DNA from: an uncultured Candidatus Poseidoniales archaeon
GTDB taxonomy: Archaea; Thermoplasmatota; Poseidoniia; Poseidoniales; Poseidoniaceae
NCBI GenBank assembly: GCA_905182635.1
Contig: CAJJCM010000004.1
Location: 1-39,985, forward strand
DNA: 39,985 nt
Direction of reading: 5' to 3'
This document shows, piece by piece, positions 1 to 8,472 of this stretch. Under the pieces are notes generated by a model that saw only the letters and a list, made by a program, of their open reading frames with translations, ran no database searches and was not told the origin of the DNA. The position numbers and the translations under genes were made by a program. Every line of letters begins with the position of its first letter. The stretch's first letter is position 1.

Positions 1-545
1 AGAACTTTGTAACCGCGATACAACAATCCCTTGTCGAACATTTGTTTGATTGCCCACCAACACGATTCAACATAATTGTTGTCAAGAGTGACATAGGGAT
101 TATCCAAATCGACCCAGTAAGCCATTCGCTCGGTCATTTCTCTCCAAGCGGATTCATAGGTCCATACCGAATCACGGCAGGCCTGATTGAAATTACCCAT
201 CCCAAAGGCTTCAATTGATTCATTGGACTTCAAATCCATTCGCTTTTGAACTTCGATTTCGACTGGTAAACCATGCGTATCCCAGCCACCCTTTCTTTCA
301 ACGCGGAACCCTTCCATGGTTTTCCACCGGCACACGAGATCTTTGTATGCTCGGGCAACGACATGGTGAATACCAGGTTTACCATTGGCTGTTGGTGGTC
401 CTTCAAGGAAGATAAATGGCGCCCCATTCCGGTTGGTTTCAATGGATTGCTGGAATGCGTTTTCCTTTTTCCATGCCTCCAACAAGGTAGTCTCGAGCGC
501 GACTGCGTCGAGTTCACCTGCAGACTTTGGACGTGCCATAGCCAT
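1..545 (-). CDS. ileS: Isoleucyl-tRNA synthetase, N-terminal part (cut by window edge)
   Basis: Class I aminoacyl-tRNA synthetase that charges tRNA-Ile. Only about the first 180 residues are present; the rest lies beyond base 1. My reverse-strand translation shows the Rossmann-fold start with GPPTANGKPGIHH, the HIGH-type signature in the form typical of IleRS, followed by GGWDTHGLPVE and, further on, ESCWWAIKQMFDKGLLYRGYKV-type residues common to IleRS. There are two in-frame ATG codons at 545 and 539 (Met-Ala-Met-Ala); I take 545. A GGTGAGG stretch sits about 20 bases upstream, too far for a normal Shine-Dalgarno site, so the start is not certain. The KMSKS loop, editing and anticodon domains are outside the window. 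ValRS and LeuRS are less likely because of the NGKPGIHH form. Confidence 0.9.
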   Translation of the reverse strand, partial: MAMARPKSAGELDAVALETTLLEAWKKENAFQQSIETNRNGAPFIFLEGPPTANGKPGIHHVVARAYKDLVCRWKTMEGFRVERKGGWDTHGLPVEIEVQKRMDLKSNESIEAFGMGNFNQACRDSVWTYESAWREMTERMAYWVDLDNPYVTLDNNYVESCWWAIKQMFDKGLLYRGYKV

Positions 546-701
546 GCGAGAAGCGTTTTTGTCTTGAACCTCACCCTTGTTTAATCTTGTAAAAATGAAC
601 ATTTGAGATGTTTGAGATTTCCACAGAGGAACCTTTGCTTATTCAAGAACTTGAAAGTGTGTTGGGGTATGTTTGAAGTCCTTTAACCGATAGGGGAGAG
701 T
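546..701. promoter_or_regulatory. Divergent intergenic region between ileS and a giant surface protein
   Basis: A 156-base spacer between two outward-facing genes that should hold both promoters. On the plus side GGGGAG lies just before the ATG at 702 and serves as ribosome binding site. AT-rich stretches (ATTTTTAC on the minus strand near 590, GCTTATTC on the plus strand near 637) could be TATA boxes, but neither is a clean match. No RNA gene or repeat is visible. Confidence 0.35.
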
Positions 702-3700
702 ATGACGGGGTCTTCATCGCGGCGTGGGGCCTTTCTCCTCACTCTCCTGATGCTGTTTGGTGGCCCGTTACAAAGCATGTTGACCGACGGTACTTCACCG
801 TCCTCAAATCCAGTCTTTTTGGAGGGTGATGACACGATTCTCTTTGCTGGTGTAGGAGACGACGCAATCCTACAGTTGCCGGGTTCGGGTTCGTATTCTG
901 ATTCATTGACGATTGAAGTGCCGAGTAATGCTCCAGTGACCGACATTCACCTTTCAATGAAACCATCAATCGATGCCACGCATCAAGGCTTTGTGTGGAG
1001 TGATGATTCTATTTGGAGCCACAGCAGTTCGACCAACAACGGAACCTTTGGGCAAAATAATGTGTTGACCGGTAATGGTGCGGGAACTCTTTGGGATTTC
1101 AATAGCAATTCTATTGGTTGGACCTTTTCAAATGCGTATTCTTCCCGTGTGACATCACCAAGTTGTGGCTTGAATGGCAGTTCAGGTGGTTCTATTCGGA
1201 CCTATGCAGGCGCAACCTATGCCACTTCACCCGTCAATGATTTTTCAGGAGTTTCAGCAATGCCTCTCCATGTTTGGGTACGCGAAGGTTCCAGTTCGTG
1301 CGGTGAAGAGCCTGATGGAAACGAAGATTTGCAAATACAATATCGTACCGCCAGCAATACTTGGACAACTCTTCACACGTTCTCTGGGAGCCCGTCGAGT
1401 ACCAATATTGCTACTCAATACATGACCAATCTCCCCGCAGCAGCCCTTCATACCACTACACAAATCCGTTTCCATCAAACCTCTGGTTCTGGAACCTGTT
1501 GTGATTATTGGTTTGTTGATGATGTTCACTTTGCCACACCTCCCTCCGCAGAATGGACCAGTCCAACCATCGGGTTTCCAGCGAGTTCATTCCAAGATGT
1601 CGAACAAGGGCCATGGGCTCCTCTCCACATCGACGCTGAAGTACCATCTGGGGCAAACCTCAACTGGACCATTCTTGATGGCTCAACTGGAAACCCAATC
1701 CCTGGAATGATGGGGAGTGGTGCTGGTTGGATTCCACTGAATGCATTGGATTGGCAAACTTTTACTTCAATCCGCTTGAATCTGTATTTAGAACCATCTT
1801 CAAGCGGCCAAATGCCAAGCATCTATTCGGTCAGTGGTGATGGAACTTATGCTTTATCGTTTACCAATGACCCGATACTCGATGGCTGGACTACGAAGGG
1901 TGGAACAGCCTTTTCTCCAGCTACCACTTCATTGAATGGAATGGAAAACGATTCGTTTACTTCTCCTTGGTTTTCTACTTCTGCAGCCCTTGCTGAGATA
2001 CATGTCGACGCATCAATGACCCTTGCTCAAGCCCAAATCCGGACCTCTCTCGCTGAGAACTGGTCTGATATCGCCCTTCCATACTCGATGAGTTTACTTG
2101 GAAATGAAGGTTCCGTTGGCTCCTATCAAGTGCAATTTATTGCGGCCTCAAATAATACCACTGATATATGGGAAGTCTTTGATTTTGAAACAGGTGCTTT
2201 CGGAGGAGTGCAACCCGTTGCACCAGCGATAGATTTCGCCCAAGATGGAATTTTTGAATGGGGCGGAAGCGATGCTCGCGTCGGCTCTTGGGGCTGGCAA
2301 GACCGTTTTGAAAACGGTCAAACTTCGATTGCTGCCAATCCAGGCATTAGCGGAAGTTCAACAGTAAAGGCTTGGATTCCTGCTACAGACCTCAGCAGTT
2401 TTTGTTTTAGTGCATTATCGCTCAATGGAAACTTGGCATCGATCACTCTTGTTCATGGTGGCCAAAACATTGCCAATTGGACGATTGAGAATGGTTCAAG
2501 TTATTTTGTCCTCGACCAAACGCAACTTAGTGAATTGAATGCAGCCATCGCAGGAGCGTCTTCCTTGGCAAGTGCGCTTGGGTCCTATTTCACTGAAATT
2601 GAATTCGAAGTCTTTGGTTCGGGTAATGTGACCTTAGCAGGTCTTGGCATACCTTATGAGGCTTCTAACAGCGTAACCGCTCTTGTTGATTCCGCCTTCG
2701 TATTGGAGATGAATGGAGCCCGTTATGGTTTGTCTGCCGCCGGTGGAGTTCACCAAATTCCGCTACCACTGACTTCAGAAACCGCTGGTGGACTTCATGT
2801 TTCCATCGAAGGATTGAACACTTCATCCAGCGTTCAACTGGTCAATATGGACATGCATACAGATGCGATTATTTTGACACCAAGTCAACGATGGCAAACA
2901 ATGGAAACGACTTTCAATGTCTTTTCATCTACGGCCGCCTTAGCACGTCTTGACGTTGTTGGAGGTGAATATTCAGCAACATGGTTACTGCCTCTTAACG
3001 GCGGCTCTCCAATTGGTACTGGAGATTCAGCACTTGTTGAACTCCACCCTACCGCTGCGGTGACCAGTGTTGAAAGCGGCACTTCGATAACCATGAACAT
3101 CACCTTTAGAATTGAACCATCTTGGGAGGATTCCGATACCATTCAGGTCTCTTCTCGATTATTACTTTCCAATGGAGTTCTCTCGATTCCAGCTTTGTAT
3201 TCATGGGGTGGAATGGGCTCCCAAGGCTTCGAAAACGATTTGGAAATTAAACAAGTCACGTTCACGAACTCATACGGTATTGAACTGGAACCAACGGACT
3301 ACTATCTCAAAGCCGGTTCGACCATTGAAATCGGAATTCAAATTGGCTTTGAAGGCATGAACACTCCAGATGCATTTGCAGATGGTGATGCAATTGTTGA
3401 ATTCTATCGGGGGGAGAACCTTGTTGCAAATACGACCGTACTCGATGGTAACATGTGGAACCTTACCGAGAATCTCCCGTTTACTTTCGGAGTGGCTGTT
3501 TGGCATTTTGAAGTAAAACCAATCAATGGCTCAGGCACGACGCCCGCAGCGGTATTTACTCGGGCATTCCATATCGATTCGATAGCACCACAAGTCCTCG
3601 AAACAAACATAAATCGTTACGACCATCGAACCCCTTCGACGACTCAAACGGTTCAAATCCAAATATCCGACCAGCCTATTTTGCCTCAAAATATCAATGC

Positions 3701-5825
3701 CATGGTATGGAGGGAATGGATAGATGATGACAATTTTAACCAATGGCCAGATGAAAATGAATACCATCCACTCGGCTTGTTTATTCCAAATAACCTCTCC
3801 TCACTGATCGGTCAATACACCTTGATGATGGATGATACCGGCGGAAGTATTGGGCAGAAAGTTTCAGTCTATCTGGCAGGTTCTGATAATGCAGGTCATC
3901 CACTGGAAAACGGTGGTACAAATATTTCTGGAGAACAATTGTTCATGTATCAAATAGCGACGGATGGAGCGCCTACTGTTGCCGCCAATGCGTTTTCGTT
4001 TGATGGCGGCAAGAAATCTTGGTTACATCCTGAAACACCCTATGTATTCGAAGTTGATATTTCAGAACCCAACGGTGGTTCTGACTTCTCGACCGTTGTC
4101 GTCGAATTGGCATCCAATCAAGGCAGCGACCCACTCCCTATTCGATGGGATTTCACCACCGGAAATTGTACCACGACCAGCCCCCACGTCTTGATTGAAG
4201 ATTGTGAAATGCGTGGCGCCAACGGCCCTGCCGACCCCTATGAGCGTGACATGACGCTCAATGTTGAACTGAAATTAGCATGGACCACCCCCGACTTGGG
4301 TGAAACTCGAAGAGAACCTGGGATTCGGGTGATCGATAGGGCAGGGCAAGAAGTCTTCCACACCTTCCCAGAACACCGCTGGCGATTTTCGGCAGCAATG
4401 GAGATACCGGAAGATACTGTGACTTTGATTCTCTCACAAGGAACATTATTGGGCGATGGTGCTCGTTTGGCACCAAACAGTCCTTTGGAAATTGCCGGAG
4501 ATGTAGTTTTTGCTGAAACAGGGCTCACCCCAGACTTCGATTGCCAAATCGAAGTTTTGTTTGCCGGCTCGACGACTTCAGCCAGTTCACTCGATGGAAT
4601 CTGGTCTGTTGCTTTGCAAGCACCTTCCACAACCATGACTATTCCGCTCACTTGGAGCGTTGGTTGTCTGCAAGGACAAGGTGTTGATGCTACCGACCAA
4701 GAAACATCGGTTCGCTGGATTATTGTTGATGGAACCGGTCCAATACCGGTTGAAGTTTCGAATCCTCGACCTGCCTCTGTCCTCGAAGCCGAATCACATG
4801 AAGTCCGTATTCTTCTTTCTGAAGCAGGTGGCTTAGATGTAGATTCACTTGAATTGGTTTGGTGGGTCGAAGAAAAAGCAACAGGTGACCGTTTGCGAAA
4901 CGGAATCGAACCACTTTCATTGGTGGGCTCAGACATTTCGGGATTACGTTTGGAAGTTGTTGGTTCCATTGATTTGAGCGAAATTACGTCTGAAATGTTG
5001 GAAAGCAGACTTTCAGTACATATTTTGGTCACCGGAAGAGACCTGGCTGACAATGAAGTTCTCGGTCTTGGCGGCACGCCTGCTGGAACGCCCGTTGGTA
5101 TTTGGGACATGGTGTGGCTCAAACCAGAATTCTCGATGCAAGGCGCTTCAATCAGTTATTCTCGTCTCTTGGTTGAAATTGGCCAAACAACAATTGTCAC
5201 AGCCTATGTAGAAAACACAGGTACACTCAACGGTTCAGTTGAAGTGATCTTTACCGAAGTTCTTGCCGATGGAACACATTCGATGCTCCGTCGCATGACG
5301 GTTGATGTTGCAAAAGGCGGTGGTGTGCCAGTCTCCACTGATTGGAATCCATCACAATCTGGTTTGCAATGGGTCGAAGTTCAGTTAGAAAGTGGTTCGA
5401 CTTCAATTGGTCCATCGATTGATGTCCGTCTGGAGCGTGAAGAGTCCTTTTCTGAGAAGGTCTTTGGAGATGTCCACCCTGTGCTGGGTACTTTTGCAGC
5501 CATTCTTTTCCTCTCTATTGTCCTTACAGGTTTGGTTTGGGCAAGGCGCATGACCTTGAACCGTGGTTCGAAATTGGAATACGATTGGGATGAGTACTCA
5601 TCTGAACTGGAAGACGATGACGACGAATATGAAGATGAAGAGGAGGAGGAAGCGCTAGCATCTCCGATTGAAACCGCACAGGTTGCAGCGGTAGCGTCTC
5701 CTGCCGCATCCGTTAAAGAAACGGATTGGGTTATGGGTTCAGATGGCTACTGGTGGTATCATGACAAAGGAACCAACGAGTGGTGGTACAAGAATACTGA
5801 AGGCGAAATCGTCCAGCACAAATGA
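702..5825 (+). CDS. Giant secreted/membrane-anchored Ig-like surface protein with WW-like cytoplasmic tail
   Basis: Unnamed 1707-residue surface protein. A basic N-terminus and hydrophobic segment (residues 8-25) form a signal peptide. Residues about 130-277 resemble a MAM or jelly-roll domain (alternating strands, Cys pairs, ending CDYWFVDDVHF). Many beta-sandwich segments follow, and a CARDB-like domain (VENTGTLNGSVEV) lies before a single transmembrane helix at about 1593-1613. After the helix come a basic stop-transfer stretch, a very acidic tail (runs of Asp/Glu) and an aromatic module with two WW pairs at about 1675-1707. The topology predicted is ectodomain outside, tail in the cytoplasm. 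GGGGAG precedes the ATG. The stop codon overlaps a possible nadE start (ATGA). The function could be adhesion or substrate capture; neither is shown by the sequence. Confidence 0.8.
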   Translation: MTGSSSRRGAFLLTLLMLFGGPLQSMLTDGTSPSSNPVFLEGDDTILFAGVGDDAILQLPGSGSYSDSLTIEVPSNAPVTDIHLSMKPSIDATHQGFVWSDDSIWSHSSSTNNGTFGQNNVLTGNGAGTLWDFNSNSIGWTFSNAYSSRVTSPSCGLNGSSGGSIRTYAGATYATSPVNDFSGVSAMPLHVWVREGSSSCGEEPDGNEDLQIQYRTASNTWTTLHTFSGSPSSTNIATQYMTNLPAAALHTTTQIRFHQTSGSGTCCDYWFVDDVHFATPPSAEWTSPTIGFPASSFQDVEQGPWAPLHIDAEVPSGANLNWTILDGSTGNPIPGMMGSGAGWIPLNALDWQTFTSIRLNLYLEPSSSGQMPSIYSVSGDGTYALSFTNDPILDGWTTKGGTAFSPATTSLNGMENDSFTSPWFSTSAALAEIHVDASMTLAQAQIRTSLAENWSDIALPYSMSLLGNEGSVGSYQVQFIAASNNTTDIWEVFDFETGAFGGVQPVAPAIDFAQDGIFEWGGSDARVGSWGWQDRFENGQTSIAANPGISGSSTVKAWIPATDLSSFCFSALSLNGNLASITLVHGGQNIANWTIENGSSYFVLDQTQLSELNAAIAGASSLASALGSYFTEIEFEVFGSGNVTLAGLGIPYEASNSVTALVDSAFVLEMNGARYGLSAAGGVHQIPLPLTSETAGGLHVSIEGLNTSSSVQLVNMDMHTDAIILTPSQRWQTMETTFNVFSSTAALARLDVVGGEYSATWLLPLNGGSPIGTGDSALVELHPTAAVTSVESGTSITMNITFRIEPSWEDSDTIQVSSRLLLSNGVLSIPALYSWGGMGSQGFENDLEIKQVTFTNSYGIELEPTDYYLKAGSTIEIGIQIGFEGMNTPDAFADGDAIVEFYRGENLVANTTVLDGNMWNLTENLPFTFGVAVWHFEVKPINGSGTTPAAVFTRAFHIDSIAPQVLETNINRYDHRTPSTTQTVQIQISDQPILPQNINAMVWREWIDDDNFNQWPDENEYHPLGLFIPNNLSSLIGQYTLMMDDTGGSIGQKVSVYLAGSDNAGHPLENGGTNISGEQLFMYQIATDGAPTVAANAFSFDGGKKSWLHPETPYVFEVDISEPNGGSDFSTVVVELASNQGSDPLPIRWDFTTGNCTTTSPHVLIEDCEMRGANGPADPYERDMTLNVELKLAWTTPDLGETRREPGIRVIDRAGQEVFHTFPEHRWRFSAAMEIPEDTVTLILSQGTLLGDGARLAPNSPLEIAGDVVFAETGLTPDFDCQIEVLFAGSTTSASSLDGIWSVALQAPSTTMTIPLTWSVGCLQGQGVDATDQETSVRWIIVDGTGPIPVEVSNPRPASVLEAESHEVRILLSEAGGLDVDSLELVWWVEEKATGDRLRNGIEPLSLVGSDISGLRLEVVGSIDLSEITSEMLESRLSVHILVTGRDLADNEVLGLGGTPAGTPVGIWDMVWLKPEFSMQGASISYSRLLVEIGQTTIVTAYVENTGTLNGSVEVIFTEVLADGTHSMLRRMTVDVAKGGGVPVSTDWNPSQSGLQWVEVQLESGSTSIGPSIDVRLEREESFSEKVFGDVHPVLGTFAAILFLSIVLTGLVWARRMTLNRGSKLEYDWDEYSSELEDDDDEYEDEEEEEALASPIETAQVAAVASPAASVKETDWVMGSDGYWWYHDKGTNEWWYKNTEGEIVQHK

Positions 5826-5842
5826 CGCATTGGAGTGATGGA

Positions 5843-7606
5843 ATGGGTCGAATGATTGGTCTGCTGCAAGTTGACCCTACCGTCGGTGATTTGACCGGAA
5901 ATGCGCAACGTCTTGAGCACCTTGCTCACCTTGCATCAGAACACGGTGCCGATGTCGGAGTGACCACCGAATTAGCAATTTCGGGTTATCCACCTCGTGA
6001 CTTACTTCTGCAAGATGAATTTATTCGACTTGCACAACATGCGGCAAGTTCCCTTAAGGTTCCAATTCCAGTCCTGGTTGGTTCACCAATCGAGGCTCAG
6101 GCGAGTCGTCAATTACCCGGCAACGGTGTTGTTCGAGCAGGTTCGACCGACATCTTGTCGAATGACGGTACTTCTCATGTGATCGCCCGAAAACAACTTC
6201 TTCCGACCTACGATGTCTTTGATGAAGCACGCTATTTCCAACCCGATAACCGGTCGGGTATTGCTCGGACAATCGCTCATCTTAATTTGGGTGTTACCGT
6301 TTGTGAAGATGCTTGGCAAGCAGCGGATTTGACCCCCTCTACTTATTCAGCAGACCCGATTGAACATTTGGCAGAATGGGGGCGCCAAGGTGTTCAATTA
6401 GATGCGAGTGTGAATCTTTCAGCCTCTCCATACCATGCCGATCGGTTGAGTTCAAGAATTCATGTGTGTCGGACTGCGGCACGTATTCTTGGCCATCCGT
6501 TTTTACTGGCCAACCAAGTTGGTGGAAACGATGATTTGTTATTTGATGGAAACTCATTGGTAGCATGGCCTGATGGGCGTGTTGTTGTCGCTCCCGCTTG
6601 GCAAGAAGGCGTTCTTGTGGTTGATATTGACGATGCAAGTAATTGCGTTTGGGTTGCCTCTCAATCTGCTGATGCACTGTGCATTGGCAGTGACGAAATC
6701 CGACACCTCTCGGCTGAAGATAACGGCCATGAATACGATAAAGAATTACTCGAAGACCTCGCTGATGCTGTGGTGGTCGGACTTTCGGATTATTGCCGAA
6801 AATCAGGAATCTCCTCGATTGTCTTAGGACTCTCTGGAGGCATTGACTCTGCTGTTGCCGCATGCGTTGCAGTTGCTGCAGTTGGCTCAGAAAACGTCAT
6901 TGGACTCGCAATGCCAAGCAGGCATTCATCGCAACATTCGATTGATGATGCACGCCATACCGCCGAAGCACTTGGAATTTCTTTTGATACGATACCGATC
7001 GATTCGTTCCATGCCTCGGTCGAGGATTCAATTGGAGAGGTACTCACAAACGGTCATCCTGTTGCATCAGAGAATTTGCAGGCACGATTGCGTGCCCTGC
7101 TTGTCATGGCCCATGCAAATGCACAGGGCCGCATGGCGATTGCAACAGGTAACAAATCTGAATTAGCTCAAGGGTATTGTACCTTGTATGGAGACATGGC
7201 TGGGGGATACGCGCCACTTGGTGACCTTTACAAGATGCAAGTCTATGGAATTGCAGATGTTTTCAACACCCGTGCAGAACTTGACAACAGAGTTCCACCG
7301 GTGAATCAATCAACACGAACCAAACCACCTTCGGCAGAACTTGCTCCTGACCAAAAAGACGAAGACTCACTCCCACCATACCCCATCCTCGATGAAATTC
7401 TCCATTCACACATCGAAGAGGGATTGGATGCACAAGCCATCGCCGACAAAGGCTTTGACCGAGCCATCGTGGTTGAAGTGCTCACACGTTTAGAACGCAG
7501 TGAACACAAGCGATGGCAAATGTCACCAGCGCCCAGGGTCTCATCCCGGGCCTTTGGTCAAGGATGGCGTCGTCCGCTTGCTTCACGCCATGATTGGCGT
7601 CATTGA
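5843..7606 (+). CDS. nadE: Glutamine-dependent NAD+ synthetase
   Basis: Converts deamido-NAD+ to NAD+ with ATP, taking ammonia from glutamine; last step of NAD synthesis, in the cytoplasm. Two domains are clear. The nitrilase-type glutaminase has Glu43 (TTELAISGYPPRD), Lys117 (ARKQLLPTYDVFDE) and Cys154 (GVTVCEDAW). The C-terminal synthetase has the PP-loop SGGIDS at 331-336 and ATGNKSELAQGY. Length, 587 residues, is a little above the usual 540-570 of this two-domain form. I start at 5843 because GGAGTGATGG lies a few bases upstream and the protein then opens close to the conserved MIGLLQVDPTVGDL; the earlier ATG at 5822 overlaps the preceding stop and adds seven unconserved residues. The carriage of its own amidase contrasts with the ammonia-dependent NadE of many archaea. 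Confidence 0.95.
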   Translation: MGRMIGLLQVDPTVGDLTGNAQRLEHLAHLASEHGADVGVTTELAISGYPPRDLLLQDEFIRLAQHAASSLKVPIPVLVGSPIEAQASRQLPGNGVVRAGSTDILSNDGTSHVIARKQLLPTYDVFDEARYFQPDNRSGIARTIAHLNLGVTVCEDAWQAADLTPSTYSADPIEHLAEWGRQGVQLDASVNLSASPYHADRLSSRIHVCRTAARILGHPFLLANQVGGNDDLLFDGNSLVAWPDGRVVVAPAWQEGVLVVDIDDASNCVWVASQSADALCIGSDEIRHLSAEDNGHEYDKELLEDLADAVVVGLSDYCRKSGISSIVLGLSGGIDSAVAACVAVAAVGSENVIGLAMPSRHSSQHSIDDARHTAEALGISFDTIPIDSFHASVEDSIGEVLTNGHPVASENLQARLRALLVMAHANAQGRMAIATGNKSELAQGYCTLYGDMAGGYAPLGDLYKMQVYGIADVFNTRAELDNRVPPVNQSTRTKPPSAELAPDQKDEDSLPPYPILDEILHSHIEEGLDAQAIADKGFDRAIVVEVLTRLERSEHKRWQMSPAPRVSSRAFGQGWRRPLASRHDWRH

Positions 7607-7614
7607 CGCTTGGA

Positions 7615-8472
7615 ATGAATCAAAAAGGCCTTCTCAATCCGGATGACATGGAGGGAAAGGTGACCAATGTTGCAGGTTACCGTTTTGTCGACCTTCCAGA
7701 CCGTGATGCTTTGCGCGAACCTTTTCGTGCTATTTGTAAGAAGGCTGGACTGAAAGGAACAATTTTACTTTCCTTTGAAGGGATTAACTTCTTTTTGGCC
7801 GGCTCTCAATCTTCGGTTGACCAGTATCTCGATTTTCTGGAACAAGATTCACGCTTTTCCCAAATCCATCTCAAATACTCCCATACTGAATTTCAACCTT
7901 TCAATCGAATGAATGTTCGTCTCAAGAAGGAGATTATTTCGTTAGGTCTTGAACATGTCAAACCTGCAGAGCGAACCGGAGAAGTGATCACTCCAACCGA
8001 ATTCAAACGATGGTTGGATGAAGGTCGAGAAGTCGCCATCATCGATACACGTAACGATTATGAAATCCGATTAGGTACGTTTGAAAACGCTCTTAATTTG
8101 AATCTCAAATCATTTCGTGCTTTCCCTAAAGCCATCGAATCGCTTCCTGATTCGATGAAAGATACCCCGGTGGTCATGTTTTGTACTGGCGGGATTCGTT
8201 GTGAGAAAGCAAGTGTTGTCATGATGGACGCTGGCTTCTCAAATGTCAAACAACTCAAGGGTGGAATACTCGGTTATTTCGAAGAAGTTGGAGGTGAGCA
8301 CTGGGATGGCGATTGCTTTGTGTTTGACCATCGCGTTGCTCTTAGCGCAGAACTTGAACAGACAGAGGTTGTTCAATGCTTTGCTTGCCGTCAGCCTGTG
8401 ACCGTTGAAGAACAACAATCACCAGAGTACATCATCGAAGTATCGTGTCCCCATTGTATCCACTTACGGTGA
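7615..8472 (+). CDS. trhO: tRNA uridine(34) hydroxylase, rhodanese-like (TrhO/YceA family)
   Basis: Family known in bacteria to hydroxylate U34 of certain tRNAs to 5-hydroxyuridine using oxygen. The N-terminal acylphosphatase-like domain has the conserved FEGIN. The rhodanese domain follows (VAIIDTRNDYE) with the catalytic Cys in CTGGIRCEKAS. The C-terminus has a zinc-knuckle-like pair, CFAC then CPHC, as usual in the family. At 285 residues the protein has a normal length. The reading frame extends up to a TTG at 7594 inside nadE, but the ATG at 7615 fits the family start; no strong Shine-Dalgarno site is seen, and translation may be coupled to nadE, which ends 8 bases earlier. The stop abuts the stop of the convergent gene with no spacer. 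The family is mainly bacterial, so transfer is likely (inference). Confidence 0.92.
   Translation: MNQKGLLNPDDMEGKVTNVAGYRFVDLPDRDALREPFRAICKKAGLKGTILLSFEGINFFLAGSQSSVDQYLDFLEQDSRFSQIHLKYSHTEFQPFNRMNVRLKKEIISLGLEHVKPAERTGEVITPTEFKRWLDEGREVAIIDTRNDYEIRLGTFENALNLNLKSFRAFPKAIESLPDSMKDTPVVMFCTGGIRCEKASVVMMDAGFSNVKQLKGGILGYFEEVGGEHWDGDCFVFDHRVALSAELEQTEVVQCFACRQPVTVEEQQSPEYIIEVSCPHCIHLR

Noticed and set aside
4238-5122. Long open frame (294 codons) on the minus strand inside the first giant surface protein
   Set aside because: Ser/Thr/Pro-rich low-complexity translation with no domain, wholly inside a well-supported gene; a shadow of its codon use.
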